This document shows positions 9,563-16,959 of a stretch of 64,000 nucleotides of DNA, one piece after another. Numbering within the stretch: the stretch's first letter is position 1; every line of letters begins with the position of its first letter. A model generated the notes under the pieces. That model saw only the letters and a list, made by a program, of their open reading frames with translations, ran no database searches and was not told the DNA's origin. This stretch comes from CBDAMZ01 sp965197375 (GTDB lineage Bacteria; Acidobacteriota; Vicinamibacteria; Vicinamibacterales; UBA8438). The stretch is taken from the NCBI GenBank assembly GCA_965197375.1, contig CBDAMZ010000009.1, positions 372,001 to 436,000 on the forward strand, written 5' to 3'. A program made the position numbers and the translations under genes.

Positions 9563-9575
9563 AATACCAACTCCG

Positions 9576-9593
9576 AATGGCCAACGGGCCATT
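9576..9593. promoter_or_regulatory. perfect inverted repeat next to the E1-E2 promoter
   Basis: AATGGCC and GGCCATT are separated by four bases, a perfect 7-bp dyad 14 bases upstream of the proposed -35 box of the E1-E2 operon. Its position fits a repressor or activator operator. No T-run follows on either strand, so a terminator is less likely. The cognate regulator is unknown. Confidence 0.4.
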
Positions 9594-9710
9594 TGGGAGG
9601 AGCACGGCGCTGGGGCAATGCGGATCTCGTGCAGGTGACGGTCGAGAGGCACGACTGGTCGAGGACTCTCGGTGAGAGCCAGCATCCGAGTTTCTACGAA
9701 TACTGATGCG

Positions 9711-9755
9711 TCTGCGCGGTTGAAGTGTCTGAGGGCACTCGGGCAAAAGGTGCTT
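9711..9755 (+). repeat. inverted partial copy of the E1 gene's N-terminal coding segment
   Basis: These 45 bases match the E1 coding segment at 9387-9431 in inverted orientation, with 39 of 45 positions identical by my alignment. In the reading frame that mirrors E1 it encodes SARLKCLRALGQKVL against SARLKCLRALEQKVL in E1. Five of the six base differences are synonymous, which suggests the copy was once translated as part of a related gene. Sequence on either side shows no clear similarity to E1, and the frame continues into unrelated residues. I read it as a remnant of a second E1-like gene or a rearrangement scar. Confidence 0.7.
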
Positions 9756-9912
9756 GAGAATGCCAGCCGGTCAGGTGAGGTTTTCCCTTTGCGCGCGAGA
9801 ATCAATAAGCGATTCGCGTTACGTTTGGCCGTCGGTCGCATCAGAACGGCTGCATATCCACGTGGGGTGGGTGTTGGGGCTCCTGCAGGGCGCTGCTGCA
9901 GACGGCTCAGAT

Positions 9913-9945
9913 AAAAAAGCTCCACCCGTCTCCGGGTGGAGCTTT
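9913..9945 (-). terminator. Rho-independent terminator of the small secreted protein gene
   Basis: A perfect 12-bp stem (9916-9927 with 9934-9945, six-base loop). On the minus strand it is followed by a run of T, seen as A at 9913-9918 on the plus strand. It lies about 40 bases beyond the stop of the minus-strand gene ending at 9986. Confidence 0.92.
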
Positions 9946-9985
9946 CAAGAACCCCTGAATTACCCAACCGAACTAAGCAGCGAAC

Positions 9986-10357
9986 TCAGTTGGCTGAGAT
10001 GTGCTTGACTGCGTCTGTGGTGATGGTCTTCACGCCATCCGACTCGCTGACATCGCCAGTCAACTCGACGGTATGGCTCATGTGTGGCACTAGCGCAGCG
10101 TTGTTGTCAGACGTCACGCTTCCGGCCAGCATATACACGTCACCACCAGCGGTCACGAGCGCGACGGGCATGCCTTTCATCGCACAATCCTTCGCGCATT
10201 GCGCGTGCCCGGATCCAGAGCCATCCTCCGCGCCCCGCTTCGTGTAGCAGGTGTGGTCGATTAGCTCCCCTGTGATCGTCATTTCGTCGGCCAGAGCCGG
10301 AACGGCCGCGATTCCGACGAACGCGATTGCCGCCACCATCAATACGAAGCGTCGCAT
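9986..10357 (-). CDS. small secreted Cys-containing protein, function unknown
   Basis: About 123 aa. An N-terminal signal peptide (MRRFVLMVAAIAFVGIAAVP, cleavage near ALAD) is followed by a compact domain. It contains GELIDHTCY, GHAQCAKDCAMKGMPVALV and a strand-rich end (VYMLAGSV, HTVELTGDV). Three cysteines plus His suggest a disulfide or metal site in the periplasm. I have seen this GHAxCAxxCxxxGxPV pattern in secreted proteins of similar genomes, but no function is established. The ATG at 10357 is chosen because GAGGAGGG lies about 4 bases before it; in-frame sequence further upstream lacks a site. The gene is monocistronic with its own terminator downstream. Confidence 0.85.
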   Translation of the reverse strand: MRRFVLMVAAIAFVGIAAVPALADEMTITGELIDHTCYTKRGAEDGSGSGHAQCAKDCAMKGMPVALVTAGGDVYMLAGSVTSDNNAALVPHMSHTVELTGDVSESDGVKTITTDAVKHISAN

Positions 10358-10776
10358 GTACCCTCCTCGGAAGAGGCCCCTGCCCGGGACCAAGGGCTTG
10401 AGACCAAATTTCAGGTTCAAGCCAAATAACCCAGCCTACATATATCTCTCATTTGGAGTCGTGTCAAGCATCCTCAGGGTCTCGGCACCAGGCCGAGGCT
10501 CCTGCCCTCGCTGCCCATGGACTGTGGCCACGATGTTACCGGGGGCGCTACTGATTGCCATTATCGTCGGTTGCCCAGCTCTGGGGTTGGCCCGTCGGCG
10601 TTTTCACGTGGCGGGGATGAGCCAAAAGATGAATTTTCCAACCCCGTCTCTTCCTGACACTGGCTGAAGTCACCGGATGTCGACCGGCGGGGTTAAGTGC
10701 CTGGATGTATTCGACCTCGAACGGTGCGACCTTAGATCAAGGCGGCCCCTCTCTCAAAGTGGCACGTCCCCCTCCC
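10358..10776. other. intergenic region, no gene seen
   Basis: About 420 bases between two minus-strand genes. No frame looks protein-like and no stable hairpin with a T-run is seen. The AT-rich patch around 10436-10455 (TACATATATCTC) may belong to the promoter of the small secreted protein gene. Confidence 0.5.
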
Positions 10777-11235
10777 CTATTCGACAGTGCCGTCTGGCCG
10801 AATGGTGAACGCTAGGACGTTGTTGCCGATGACGTGGGTGATGGGCGTGCCGTTAACGGTCACCCCCATCGTTACATGTCCGGACCCCTCGGGATCACGA
10901 CGACACTCGTTGACGTCGTGGACCGCCATGGTGTTCTGAAAGTCGACCGGCACGAAGGGGAAGAGAGCAGTGAAAAGCCATGGCTCCGTTTCGGTGAGCG
11001 GAACGATCTCACCCGCACGCCAGCTTGGTTCTACATTGTTTACTTGATGCATGCGGTTGAGGCAATTTTCGAACTTCTGTACGTCGGCTGGCGGCGGCGC
11101 AGGCACACTCGTCAGCACGAGCTCGATCGGCACGACCACCGACGGGGTTGTGCCTCGAGGTGATTCCCCGCACTCGGTGGCCACCGAGGCAAGGATGGGA
11201 AGTAGCACCCAGTAACGCCCTATGGTTGAAGCCAT
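10777..11235 (-). CDS. hypothetical exported protein
   Basis: About 152 aa from the ATG at 11235, where a signal-like segment begins (MASTIGRYWVLLPILASVATEC). The Cys at 22 is preceded by ATE, not a good lipobox, so lipoprotein status is doubtful. The mature part contains VVVPIELVLTSVP, a segment with Cys (KFENCLNRMHQVNN), and ends with paired strands (HVTMGVTVNGTPITHVIGN, LAFTIRPDGTVE). I recognise no family. The frame is open upstream to 11364, but that extension is Arg-rich and lacks protein character. It may be a lineage-specific gene. No operon partner is evident. Confidence 0.55.
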   Translation of the reverse strand: MASTIGRYWVLLPILASVATECGESPRGTTPSVVVPIELVLTSVPAPPPADVQKFENCLNRMHQVNNVEPSWRAGEIVPLTETEPWLFTALFPFVPVDFQNTMAVHDVNECRRDPEGSGHVTMGVTVNGTPITHVIGNNVLAFTIRPDGTVE

Positions 11236-11472
11236 GCGTGCCGGTCGTCTCCCGTTTGTGACACGGGCCCCCAAGCATATCCCGAATCTGCAGGCAACAG
11301 GGCCAACCCTTGAGAGAATGCGTGACCGGTTTAACCGCGCAAATGAGCCAAGCGTGCTGCCCACTCCCCTGCAGACTCGCTCACCGAGACAGGTGAGCCC
11401 GGTACGGCCGGCGCCACTGGTGATGGCCTACGAATTCGCCGATAGATGAGTCAGACGGCACACGGAGGCTGC

Positions 11473-11715
11473 ATGTTCATTCTGAGGCGCTTATTCGCTG
11501 CGGCTGGCTTCGCGCTCCTGGGCGGCATCCTGGGCATCATCGCCGGTGTGCTGATGGCCCCTGCCAAGGGGGAGGACACACAGCGGCGGCTCTCGTCGCT
11601 GGTCCAGCAGCACGGCCCCGCTGTGGTGGACGGCATCCGCAAAGGTCAGCAGAAAGTCGAGGGTGCCATTGACTACGTGCGCGCCAAGATCGACTCGGCC
11701 GCCAACGGCAACTGA
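11473..11715 (+). CDS. YtxH-like small membrane protein
   Basis: About 80 aa. A hydrophobic segment with small residues (FALLGGILGIIAGVLMAPAKG, about 9-29) is followed by an amphipathic helical tail (LSSLVQQHGPAVVDGIRKGQ and beyond). The GxxxGxxxGxxLAPxxG pattern is typical of YtxH/gas-vesicle-like small proteins, often linked to envelope stress; no enzymatic role is expected. The ATG at 11473 has GGAGG about 4 bases upstream; an in-frame ATG at 11446 lacks a site. It stands alone between opposed genes. Confidence 0.8.
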   Translation: MFILRRLFAAAGFALLGGILGIIAGVLMAPAKGEDTQRRLSSLVQQHGPAVVDGIRKGQQKVEGAIDYVRAKIDSAANGN

Positions 11716-11896
11716 CCCACCGGATCCCTCACGCTACGCATTTGCACCGCTACTCGCCCGTTCCCAGCTTCGTTCCGGCCCAGGTCATCGAATACGAAGA
11801 TCGGACCTTGGAATTTACCAACAGCGAAGTGAGCGATGCGCTCCCGGCGGATTTCTTGCGCACGGCTGGCTTGCTGGCCGGAGCTCCCGTAGAATG

Positions 11897-12758
11897 TCAG
11901 CCTGCTTCGCGCTCAGTGAACGTCCCGCGCTGAAAATCCAGGACCGCCTGACGGATCTCCTCCTCGGTGGTCATGACGAACGGCCCGTAGCGCGCCACCT
12001 GTTCGCCGATCGGCTTGGCGGCAAGCACGAGCACCCACACGGGGTCGGTTGCCACCAGCGACACGGTGTCCCCGTTGCCGAGGACGGTCAATTCTCCGGT
12101 GCCCACCTGTGTGCCAGCCGAGCCGTCGCGCGCCCCAATTTCTCCTCGGCCTTCTAACTACATAGCAACAGGCGTTGCGATCCGCAGGTAGCTCGAGGGT
12201 GACGCGTTCGCCCGCTGGGATCGCTAGGTCCAAATAAATGGGCTCGGTCGCGACTCCGGCGACCGGCCCACGCACCCCGCCGAGCGCGCCCGCCACGATC
12301 CGCACGTGGGCACCTTGATAGCTAACCTCTGGGATCAGCTCTGGCGCGATGTCCTGGTAGCAGGGCTCGGCCGTCTTCTTGACGGCCGGCAGGTTAACCC
12401 AGAGCTGGACACCCCACAGAAGCCCGTCAGTTTGCTGCGGCATTTCCGAGTGGACGATGCCGCGCCCCGCGGTCATCCACTGCACGCTTCCAGCCACGAG
12501 GTTCCTCTCGTGGCCAAGGTGATCACGATGCCGCATCGCGCCGGCCAGCATGTAGGTCACTATCTTGAATCCCCGATGCGGATGGTCCGGAAACCCAGTC
12601 TGGTAGTCGGTGCTGTCATCCGACTTGAACTCGTCGAGCAGCAAGAGGGGGTCGAGGTGCCCGAGCTGCGTCGTTCCGAGCGCGCGCTTCAGACGCACAC
12701 CACCTCCCTCCGCAGTCTCTTGAGCCCTGACGACACGCTCGATGCTCCGCCACATCAT
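11897..12758 (-). pseudogene. pirin family protein, interrupted by a one-base frameshift
   Basis: The first frame (from ATG 12758, or 12755) encodes a typical pirin N-terminal cupin: PDHPHRGFKIVTYMLAG, HSEMPQ and WGVQLWVNLP, with metal-site His and Glu residues. The frame then shifts near 12158, where an extra base converts YV-LEGRGEIGARDG into Arg-rich nonsense. The C-terminal pirin sequence (LGNGDTVSLVA, KPIGEQVARYGPFVMT, EEEIRQAVLDFQRGTF) continues in the next frame to 11897. Restored, the protein would be about 287 aa, normal for the family. Pirins are cupin-fold proteins, some with quercetinase activity. The downstream sequence shows no decay, so this is either a very recent mutation or a sequencing error. 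Confidence 0.88.
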
Positions 12759-13093
12759 GCGACCCCCCACTATTTAGCGACCTGCCTCCACTGAGTGCTG
12801 CGTCGCGCTACCTGATATTCATGGCCAGTCCGCTCACGATTAAACCACTGGCGTTGCTGCCGATGCGGCCCACTAAATCGTCATCAGATGCGGGGTCTAG
12901 CCGAACCGCCGACGGTTCGCACTATTGTCATCAGTCGGCTGTGCTGAATTGTTTGGTTCGAGCAAGTCTGAACTAAACTAGCCTGGCGCTGCGTCTGACC
13001 TAACGGTCAGGCCTTAGAGCTTATGGCTCGAGCACGATTGACCTACACCCTGAACCTGAAAGTTTTGGGCCAAGCGGTTGCCATCCTGTTTCT
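12759..13093. other. intergenic region, no gene seen
   Basis: About 335 bases between the divergent pirin and MFS genes. A small dyad (CTGACC-TAAC-GGTCAG, within 12990-13015) lies about 85 bases before the MFS start and could be an operator, but it is short. No protein-like frame and no RNA gene is seen. Confidence 0.45.
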
Positions 13094-14359
13094 ATGAGAC
13101 CGCGCTTCTTCTACGGCTGGATCATCGTGGCCGTGGCTTGGTTGTGTTATGGCTTCGGGATGTCCCCTGTGTACTACAGCTGGGGCATCTTCGCGCGGTC
13201 GATCACCGAGGATCTCGGCATCGACCGTGGCGACGTCGGCGGTGTGTTTGGGCTGTTCAACGTCCTGTATCAGTGCGTTGGCGTGCTGGTTGGTGTTGTG
13301 CTCGGTCGGGTCGGGATCCGACCAGTGATGGTTGTCGGGTTTCTCACCACCGCGCTCGGCATGCTCTACCTCAGCCGGGCCGCCTCGGTCCTCGACTGCT
13401 ACGTCGGGTTCTCGATCCTCGGCGGGCTCGGCATCGGGTTTTCGACGGTCATTCCGACTCAGACCTTAGGCCAGAACTGGTTCCTCGCGCGTCGGGCGCT
13501 GGCGATCGGTATCATACTTACCGCCGGCGGGATCGTCGGCCGCCTCGTGGCACCGGCCGACACCTGGCTCTTGGAGCGCCACGACTGGCGAACCGGCTGG
13601 CTCCTGATTGCTAGCGTCTCGATGGCACTCGCCGTCATCGCCGCAATTTTCGTGCGAGACACGCCGGAACAGCTTGGTCAAGAGCGTGACGGCAGGAGAT
13701 CCGGCGTCGACGCTCTGACACATGAGGGACTGTCGCCCGTCCTTGGACGTGACCAGTGGACGGCCGCTCAGGCAGTCCGGACGCCACAGTTCGCACTGAT
13801 GCTGTTGTGCGGTATCGCGTATTCCGCGCCGTACAACGCGATTGCGGCGCACCTCCCGCTTTATCTTCAGGATCTGGGGTATTCGGCGGCGGCCGCCGCG
13901 ACGTTTGTTGGGACCATGGCCCTCATTAGCATCGGTGGCCGACTGGCGGGCGGGTTCGGCGACCGGGTCGCGCCGCAGTTGGTGCTGGCGGTGGCGCTTG
14001 CCCTGGAAGGGCTGGGCACCGGCGCGCTGCTGCTAGCCAATCGCTCGGTCGTCGCGTATCTTGCGGTGGCGCTCGTTGCCCTGGGGTTCGGGACGGCTTA
14101 CGTCAGCATCCCCGTCGTGTTCTCGCATTTTTTTGGACGACGGGCGTTTTCGGTCACCGCAGGACTCCGCATGACAGTAACCGGCGTCTTCAGCGGGCTT
14201 GGCCCGTGGCTGAGCGGCGAGCTCTTTGATGCGACAGGGACCTACACGCTCCCGTTTCTCGGTTTGATGATCATCGGGCTGCTGGGTGCAGTAAGCGCCG
14301 CCGCGCTCCGGCACCCCGGTGGGCCGGCGCCACCAGTGACAGCGACGGCTGAATTTTAA
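13094..14359 (+). CDS. MFS transporter, monocarboxylate/OFA-like
   Basis: 421 aa with about 12 hydrophobic segments. It begins MRPRFFYGWIIVAVAWLCYG, the N-terminus typical of oxalate/formate antiporter and monocarboxylate-like MFS proteins. The first half has the cytoplasmic loop motif LGRVGIRPVMVVG between helices 2 and 3; the second half has GGRLAGGFGDRVAPQLVLA at the equivalent place. Such carriers move small organic acids across the inner membrane by proton coupling; the substrate is not predictable. The ATG at 13094 starts right before the first helix, though no good ribosome site precedes it. It is a single gene with no enzyme partner nearby. Confidence 0.88.
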   Translation: MRPRFFYGWIIVAVAWLCYGFGMSPVYYSWGIFARSITEDLGIDRGDVGGVFGLFNVLYQCVGVLVGVVLGRVGIRPVMVVGFLTTALGMLYLSRAASVLDCYVGFSILGGLGIGFSTVIPTQTLGQNWFLARRALAIGIILTAGGIVGRLVAPADTWLLERHDWRTGWLLIASVSMALAVIAAIFVRDTPEQLGQERDGRRSGVDALTHEGLSPVLGRDQWTAAQAVRTPQFALMLLCGIAYSAPYNAIAAHLPLYLQDLGYSAAAAATFVGTMALISIGGRLAGGFGDRVAPQLVLAVALALEGLGTGALLLANRSVVAYLAVALVALGFGTAYVSIPVVFSHFFGRRAFSVTAGLRMTVTGVFSGLGPWLSGELFDATGTYTLPFLGLMIIGLLGAVSAAALRHPGGPAPPVTATAEF

Positions 14360-14674
14360 TATGGAACCCTCTCGATATGTTCGCAGAGCTGCGATGCTTA
14401 GGACCCGCGCGCTGAACCTTTACGGGACGGGAGCTCCTTATGTGCGATAATGTCCGTGGCACTCGCGCACCGTTCGCTGCGTCGCTCTTCCCTACGAATC
14501 GCACGGTTGCATGGCACGGGAATCGGTGCTCTACGTCACGGCGGGTGTGTCCCAGTGGTGTGAGACGCACCTGGTCGAAACCGTGCCTCAATGAATTAAG
14601 GTAGGCCATCGAGGTTGGCAGTCGGGCTACAATGGGCGGCGGGCAAACGGACGAAATTCTGATGGGAAACACGC
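14360..14674. other. intergenic region, no gene seen
   Basis: About 315 bases between the MFS and thioredoxin genes. I see no coding potential, strong terminator or repeat. The thioredoxin promoter is expected in the last 80 bases, but no clear boxes stand out. Confidence 0.5.
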
Positions 14675-15019
14675 ATGTCAGAAACCACGCAGAAAAACAC
14701 ACACAAAGTCACAGATGGTAACTTCGAGGAATCGGTACTGAAGTCGCCGGTGCCGGTGCTCGTCGATTTTTGGGCCGAATGGTGCGGGCCGTGCCGCATG
14801 ATCGCGCCTACCGTCGAGGCGCTGGCGTCCGATTACAATGGCAAGGTGACAGTTGGCAAGCTCAACGTCGACGAGAACCCGAGTACCGCCACGCAGTTCA
14901 ACGTTCGGTCCATCCCGACGCTGCTGCTCTTCAAAGGCGGGGAAGTCGTCGAGTCGGTCGTTGGTGTTGCGGACAAGCCGCGCCTCCAGGCAATCATCGA
15001 CAAACACCTCGGCGATTGA
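14675..15019 (+). CDS. trxA: thioredoxin
   Basis: 114 aa, a complete one-domain thioredoxin. The redox site is WCGPC in VDFWAEWCGPCRMIAP, and the cis-proline loop is SIPTLLLFKGG. The buried Asp (VDFWA) and the VGKLNVDENP strand-turn are conserved. It reduces disulfides in cytoplasmic proteins, including ribonucleotide reductase and peroxiredoxins, using thioredoxin reductase (not in the window). A short N-terminal tail of about 10 polar residues is normal. The start at 14675 lacks a strong ribosome site. It converges with the phosphatase gene six bases downstream, so no space remains for a separate terminator. Confidence 0.97.
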   Translation: MSETTQKNTHKVTDGNFEESVLKSPVPVLVDFWAEWCGPCRMIAPTVEALASDYNGKVTVGKLNVDENPSTATQFNVRSIPTLLLFKGGEVVESVVGVADKPRLQAIIDKHLGD

Positions 15020-15025
15020 TCAAGC

Positions 15026-15535
15026 TCACGCAACATCGGCATTCGCGGTAGCCACCATGCGCTCAATTGCGGTGTCGACCAGCCGATCGAGCTGCGCAGC
15101 GGCGCGCTGGTAGGTAATGCGAGCCCCGCCGTACGGATCCCCAACCTCTTCACCAGTGCCAGCGAAGTCCCCCAGCATCTCGACCGGCGCCTTCACGCCG
15201 CTCGCTTTAGCCTCGGCGGTCGTTGCCTTGTCCATGGTGAGGACGAGGTCCGCCTTCATCTGCTTTGTCACCGGCCGCGCGCGGTGGCCGTTGATATCGA
15301 TGCCGAACCGCTTGTGCATCTCACCGACTGAGTCGGCGCACGGCAGATCACCCTCGCAGGCGATAGTGCCAGCCAACGACACCTCGATCTGCTCGAGCGC
15401 CGGGTGGTCCTTCAGGCGCTGTTTGAACAACGCTTCGGCCATCGGGCTACGACAGATGTTACCGGCACAAACAATGACGAGCGTTCTGATTACCACGCGC
15501 GTCCAGGAACGACGCAGGGCCACCACGGAGCCCAT
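15026..15535 (-). CDS. low-molecular-weight protein tyrosine phosphatase / arsenate-reductase-like
   Basis: About 169 aa from the ATG at 15535. The P-loop CAGNICRSP matches the C-x5-R-S signature at the N-terminus, and the general-acid Asp lies in EVGDPYGG near the C-terminus, as in LMW-PTPs such as Wzb/YfkJ. The enzyme would dephosphorylate tyrosine on proteins, often partners in polysaccharide export; ArsC-type arsenate reduction is an alternative in this fold. The N-terminal about 17 residues before VVIRTLVIVCAGN are extra relative to the family, so the true start may be nearer 15490. It overlaps nothing and faces the thioredoxin gene. Confidence 0.9.
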   Translation of the reverse strand: MGSVVALRRSWTRVVIRTLVIVCAGNICRSPMAEALFKQRLKDHPALEQIEVSLAGTIACEGDLPCADSVGEMHKRFGIDINGHRARPVTKQMKADLVLTMDKATTAEAKASGVKAPVEMLGDFAGTGEEVGDPYGGARITYQRAAAQLDRLVDTAIERMVATANADVA

Positions 15536-15775
15536 CGCTGACAGTTCAGGACGCGGAATTATAGCGCAGGACGAATTAAGGCAAACACGGGGCACCCGAC
15601 TGCTAAGTCAGGCACACTAAGTGCCCAGTTGGGAAAACGGGTGTGTGAAAATTTTGTTGTTTCCCGTTGACAGTGCCGGCGACGTACACCCTTACGTCGG
15701 TATCGCTCTCGCGCGGACATGTGAGCCGATCGAGGAGAGGGGACAGATGCAGATACGACCTCGCGTATCGGGTCC

Positions 15776-15803
15776 TTGCATCGCGGGAATGGCATCCTAC
15801 AAT
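15776..15803 (+). promoter_or_regulatory. sigma70-type promoter of the metallo-hydrolase gene
   Basis: TTGCAT at 15776-15781 and TACAAT at 15798-15803 with a 16-base spacer, about 67 bases upstream of the ATG at 15871. No other plus-strand gene lies between. Confidence 0.65.
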
Positions 15804-15870
15804 AGACGCAACTTCCGTAACTAGGAGGCCTCTTGGCCGACGGAGACCTGGAGAATCGTTAGGAGGGGCT

Positions 15871-16725
15871 ATGCGTGACGCATCGAAATCGGTGATCGTC
15901 GGGGCGGTCGCCGTGGCGGTAGCCACCGCTATTATCGTGACCGGGCAACAGTCAGATCCACTTGGCATCGAGCCGGTTAAAGACGGCCTGTACGTCATTA
16001 ACGGCACTGGCGGCAATGTCGGCGTGCGGGTCACCTCGGCTGGGGTGATTCTAATTGATGACAAGTATCCGCGGAACTTCACCGAGATCCAGAAACGCGT
16101 TGAGGGGGTGACGAATCAACCGGTGCAGTACGTCCTCAACACGCACCACCACGGAGATCACAGCGGTGGCAATGTTGAATACATCAAATTCGCCGAAATC
16201 ATCGCCCACGAAAACGCCCGGGCGAACATGATCAAAGGCGATCAGCCTAGCCCACCCCGCGTCGTTTTCAGCGACCAGGCAACGGTGTATCTTGGCGGTG
16301 TTGAGGTTCGGGCTTATCACCTCGGGCGTGGCCACACGAATGGCGATGCGGTGATCTACTTCCCGGACCTGAGGACCGTTCACGGCGGAGATTTGCTGCA
16401 CGGTGTTGCTCCCTTCATCGACTACGCAAACGGTGGGAGCAGTCGCGAATGGGTGAGCACGCTCGATAACATCCTGGAGCTCGACTTTGATACCGCGATT
16501 CCCGGTCATGGCAAGGTGATGACCCGGGCCGACGTTGTGGAATTTCGAAGCCAGTTCCAGTCGGTTCGACGGCGGATGTCTGAGCTGATTCGCGAGGGGG
16601 TGTCGAAGGATGCGGCGGCCGAGCGCATCAGGACGGGCGAGCTCAGCTGGACTATGCGGCCCGACGGGTTGTTCATGCGCCGCAGCCTGCCTGGGTTCTA
16701 CGATGAAATTTCGGCTGAACAATAG
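15871..16725 (+). CDS. exported MBL-fold metallo-hydrolase
   Basis: 284 aa. An N-terminal hydrophobic signal (VIVGAVAVAVATAIIVTG) targets it to the periplasm. The metallo-beta-lactamase fold is shown by NTHHHGDHSGGN (HxHxDH zinc site), GRGHTNGDAVIYFP, HGGDLLH and PGHGKVM. The remainder is a helical C-terminal tail (SQFQSVRRRMSELIREGV). Members cleave esters, amides or thioesters; beta-lactamase activity is possible but not implied. The ATG at 15871 is supported by AGGAGG about 5 bases before it and by the signal peptide. Open sequence upstream in the same frame is the leader. It has its own promoter and is probably monocistronic. Confidence 0.9.
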   Translation: MRDASKSVIVGAVAVAVATAIIVTGQQSDPLGIEPVKDGLYVINGTGGNVGVRVTSAGVILIDDKYPRNFTEIQKRVEGVTNQPVQYVLNTHHHGDHSGGNVEYIKFAEIIAHENARANMIKGDQPSPPRVVFSDQATVYLGGVEVRAYHLGRGHTNGDAVIYFPDLRTVHGGDLLHGVAPFIDYANGGSSREWVSTLDNILELDFDTAIPGHGKVMTRADVVEFRSQFQSVRRRMSELIREGVSKDAAAERIRTGELSWTMRPDGLFMRRSLPGFYDEISAEQ

Positions 16726-16959
16726 GGCGAGCGGAAACCGGGTTGGGTTTTGAGGCCAGCTTGGCGCTGGTGGCCTAGCCGCTGCCGTGTGCCTTTGGCA
16801 TTCGCAGGATCGCAGGTGTTTATGACAGCCAACACGCTCCTGCAGCGGTAGCTTAGCTTCGGCGAGGTCGGTGGCGGCGGGTGCTCGACCTCCTCGGAGG
16901 ACGATCACACCCACGTGCGCCCAGGTTGCTTCAACTTCCCGCGGGAGGCTTTCTTAGTG

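Noticed and set aside
15668..15696. TTGACA followed at 17 bases by CCTTAC as a promoter
   Set aside because: The -10 is poor; the pair at 15776-15803 is better and closer to the gene.
16752..16775. AGGCCAGC...GCTGGTGGCCT as a terminator after the metallo-hydrolase gene
   Set aside because: The stem has a bulge and no T-run on the plus strand.
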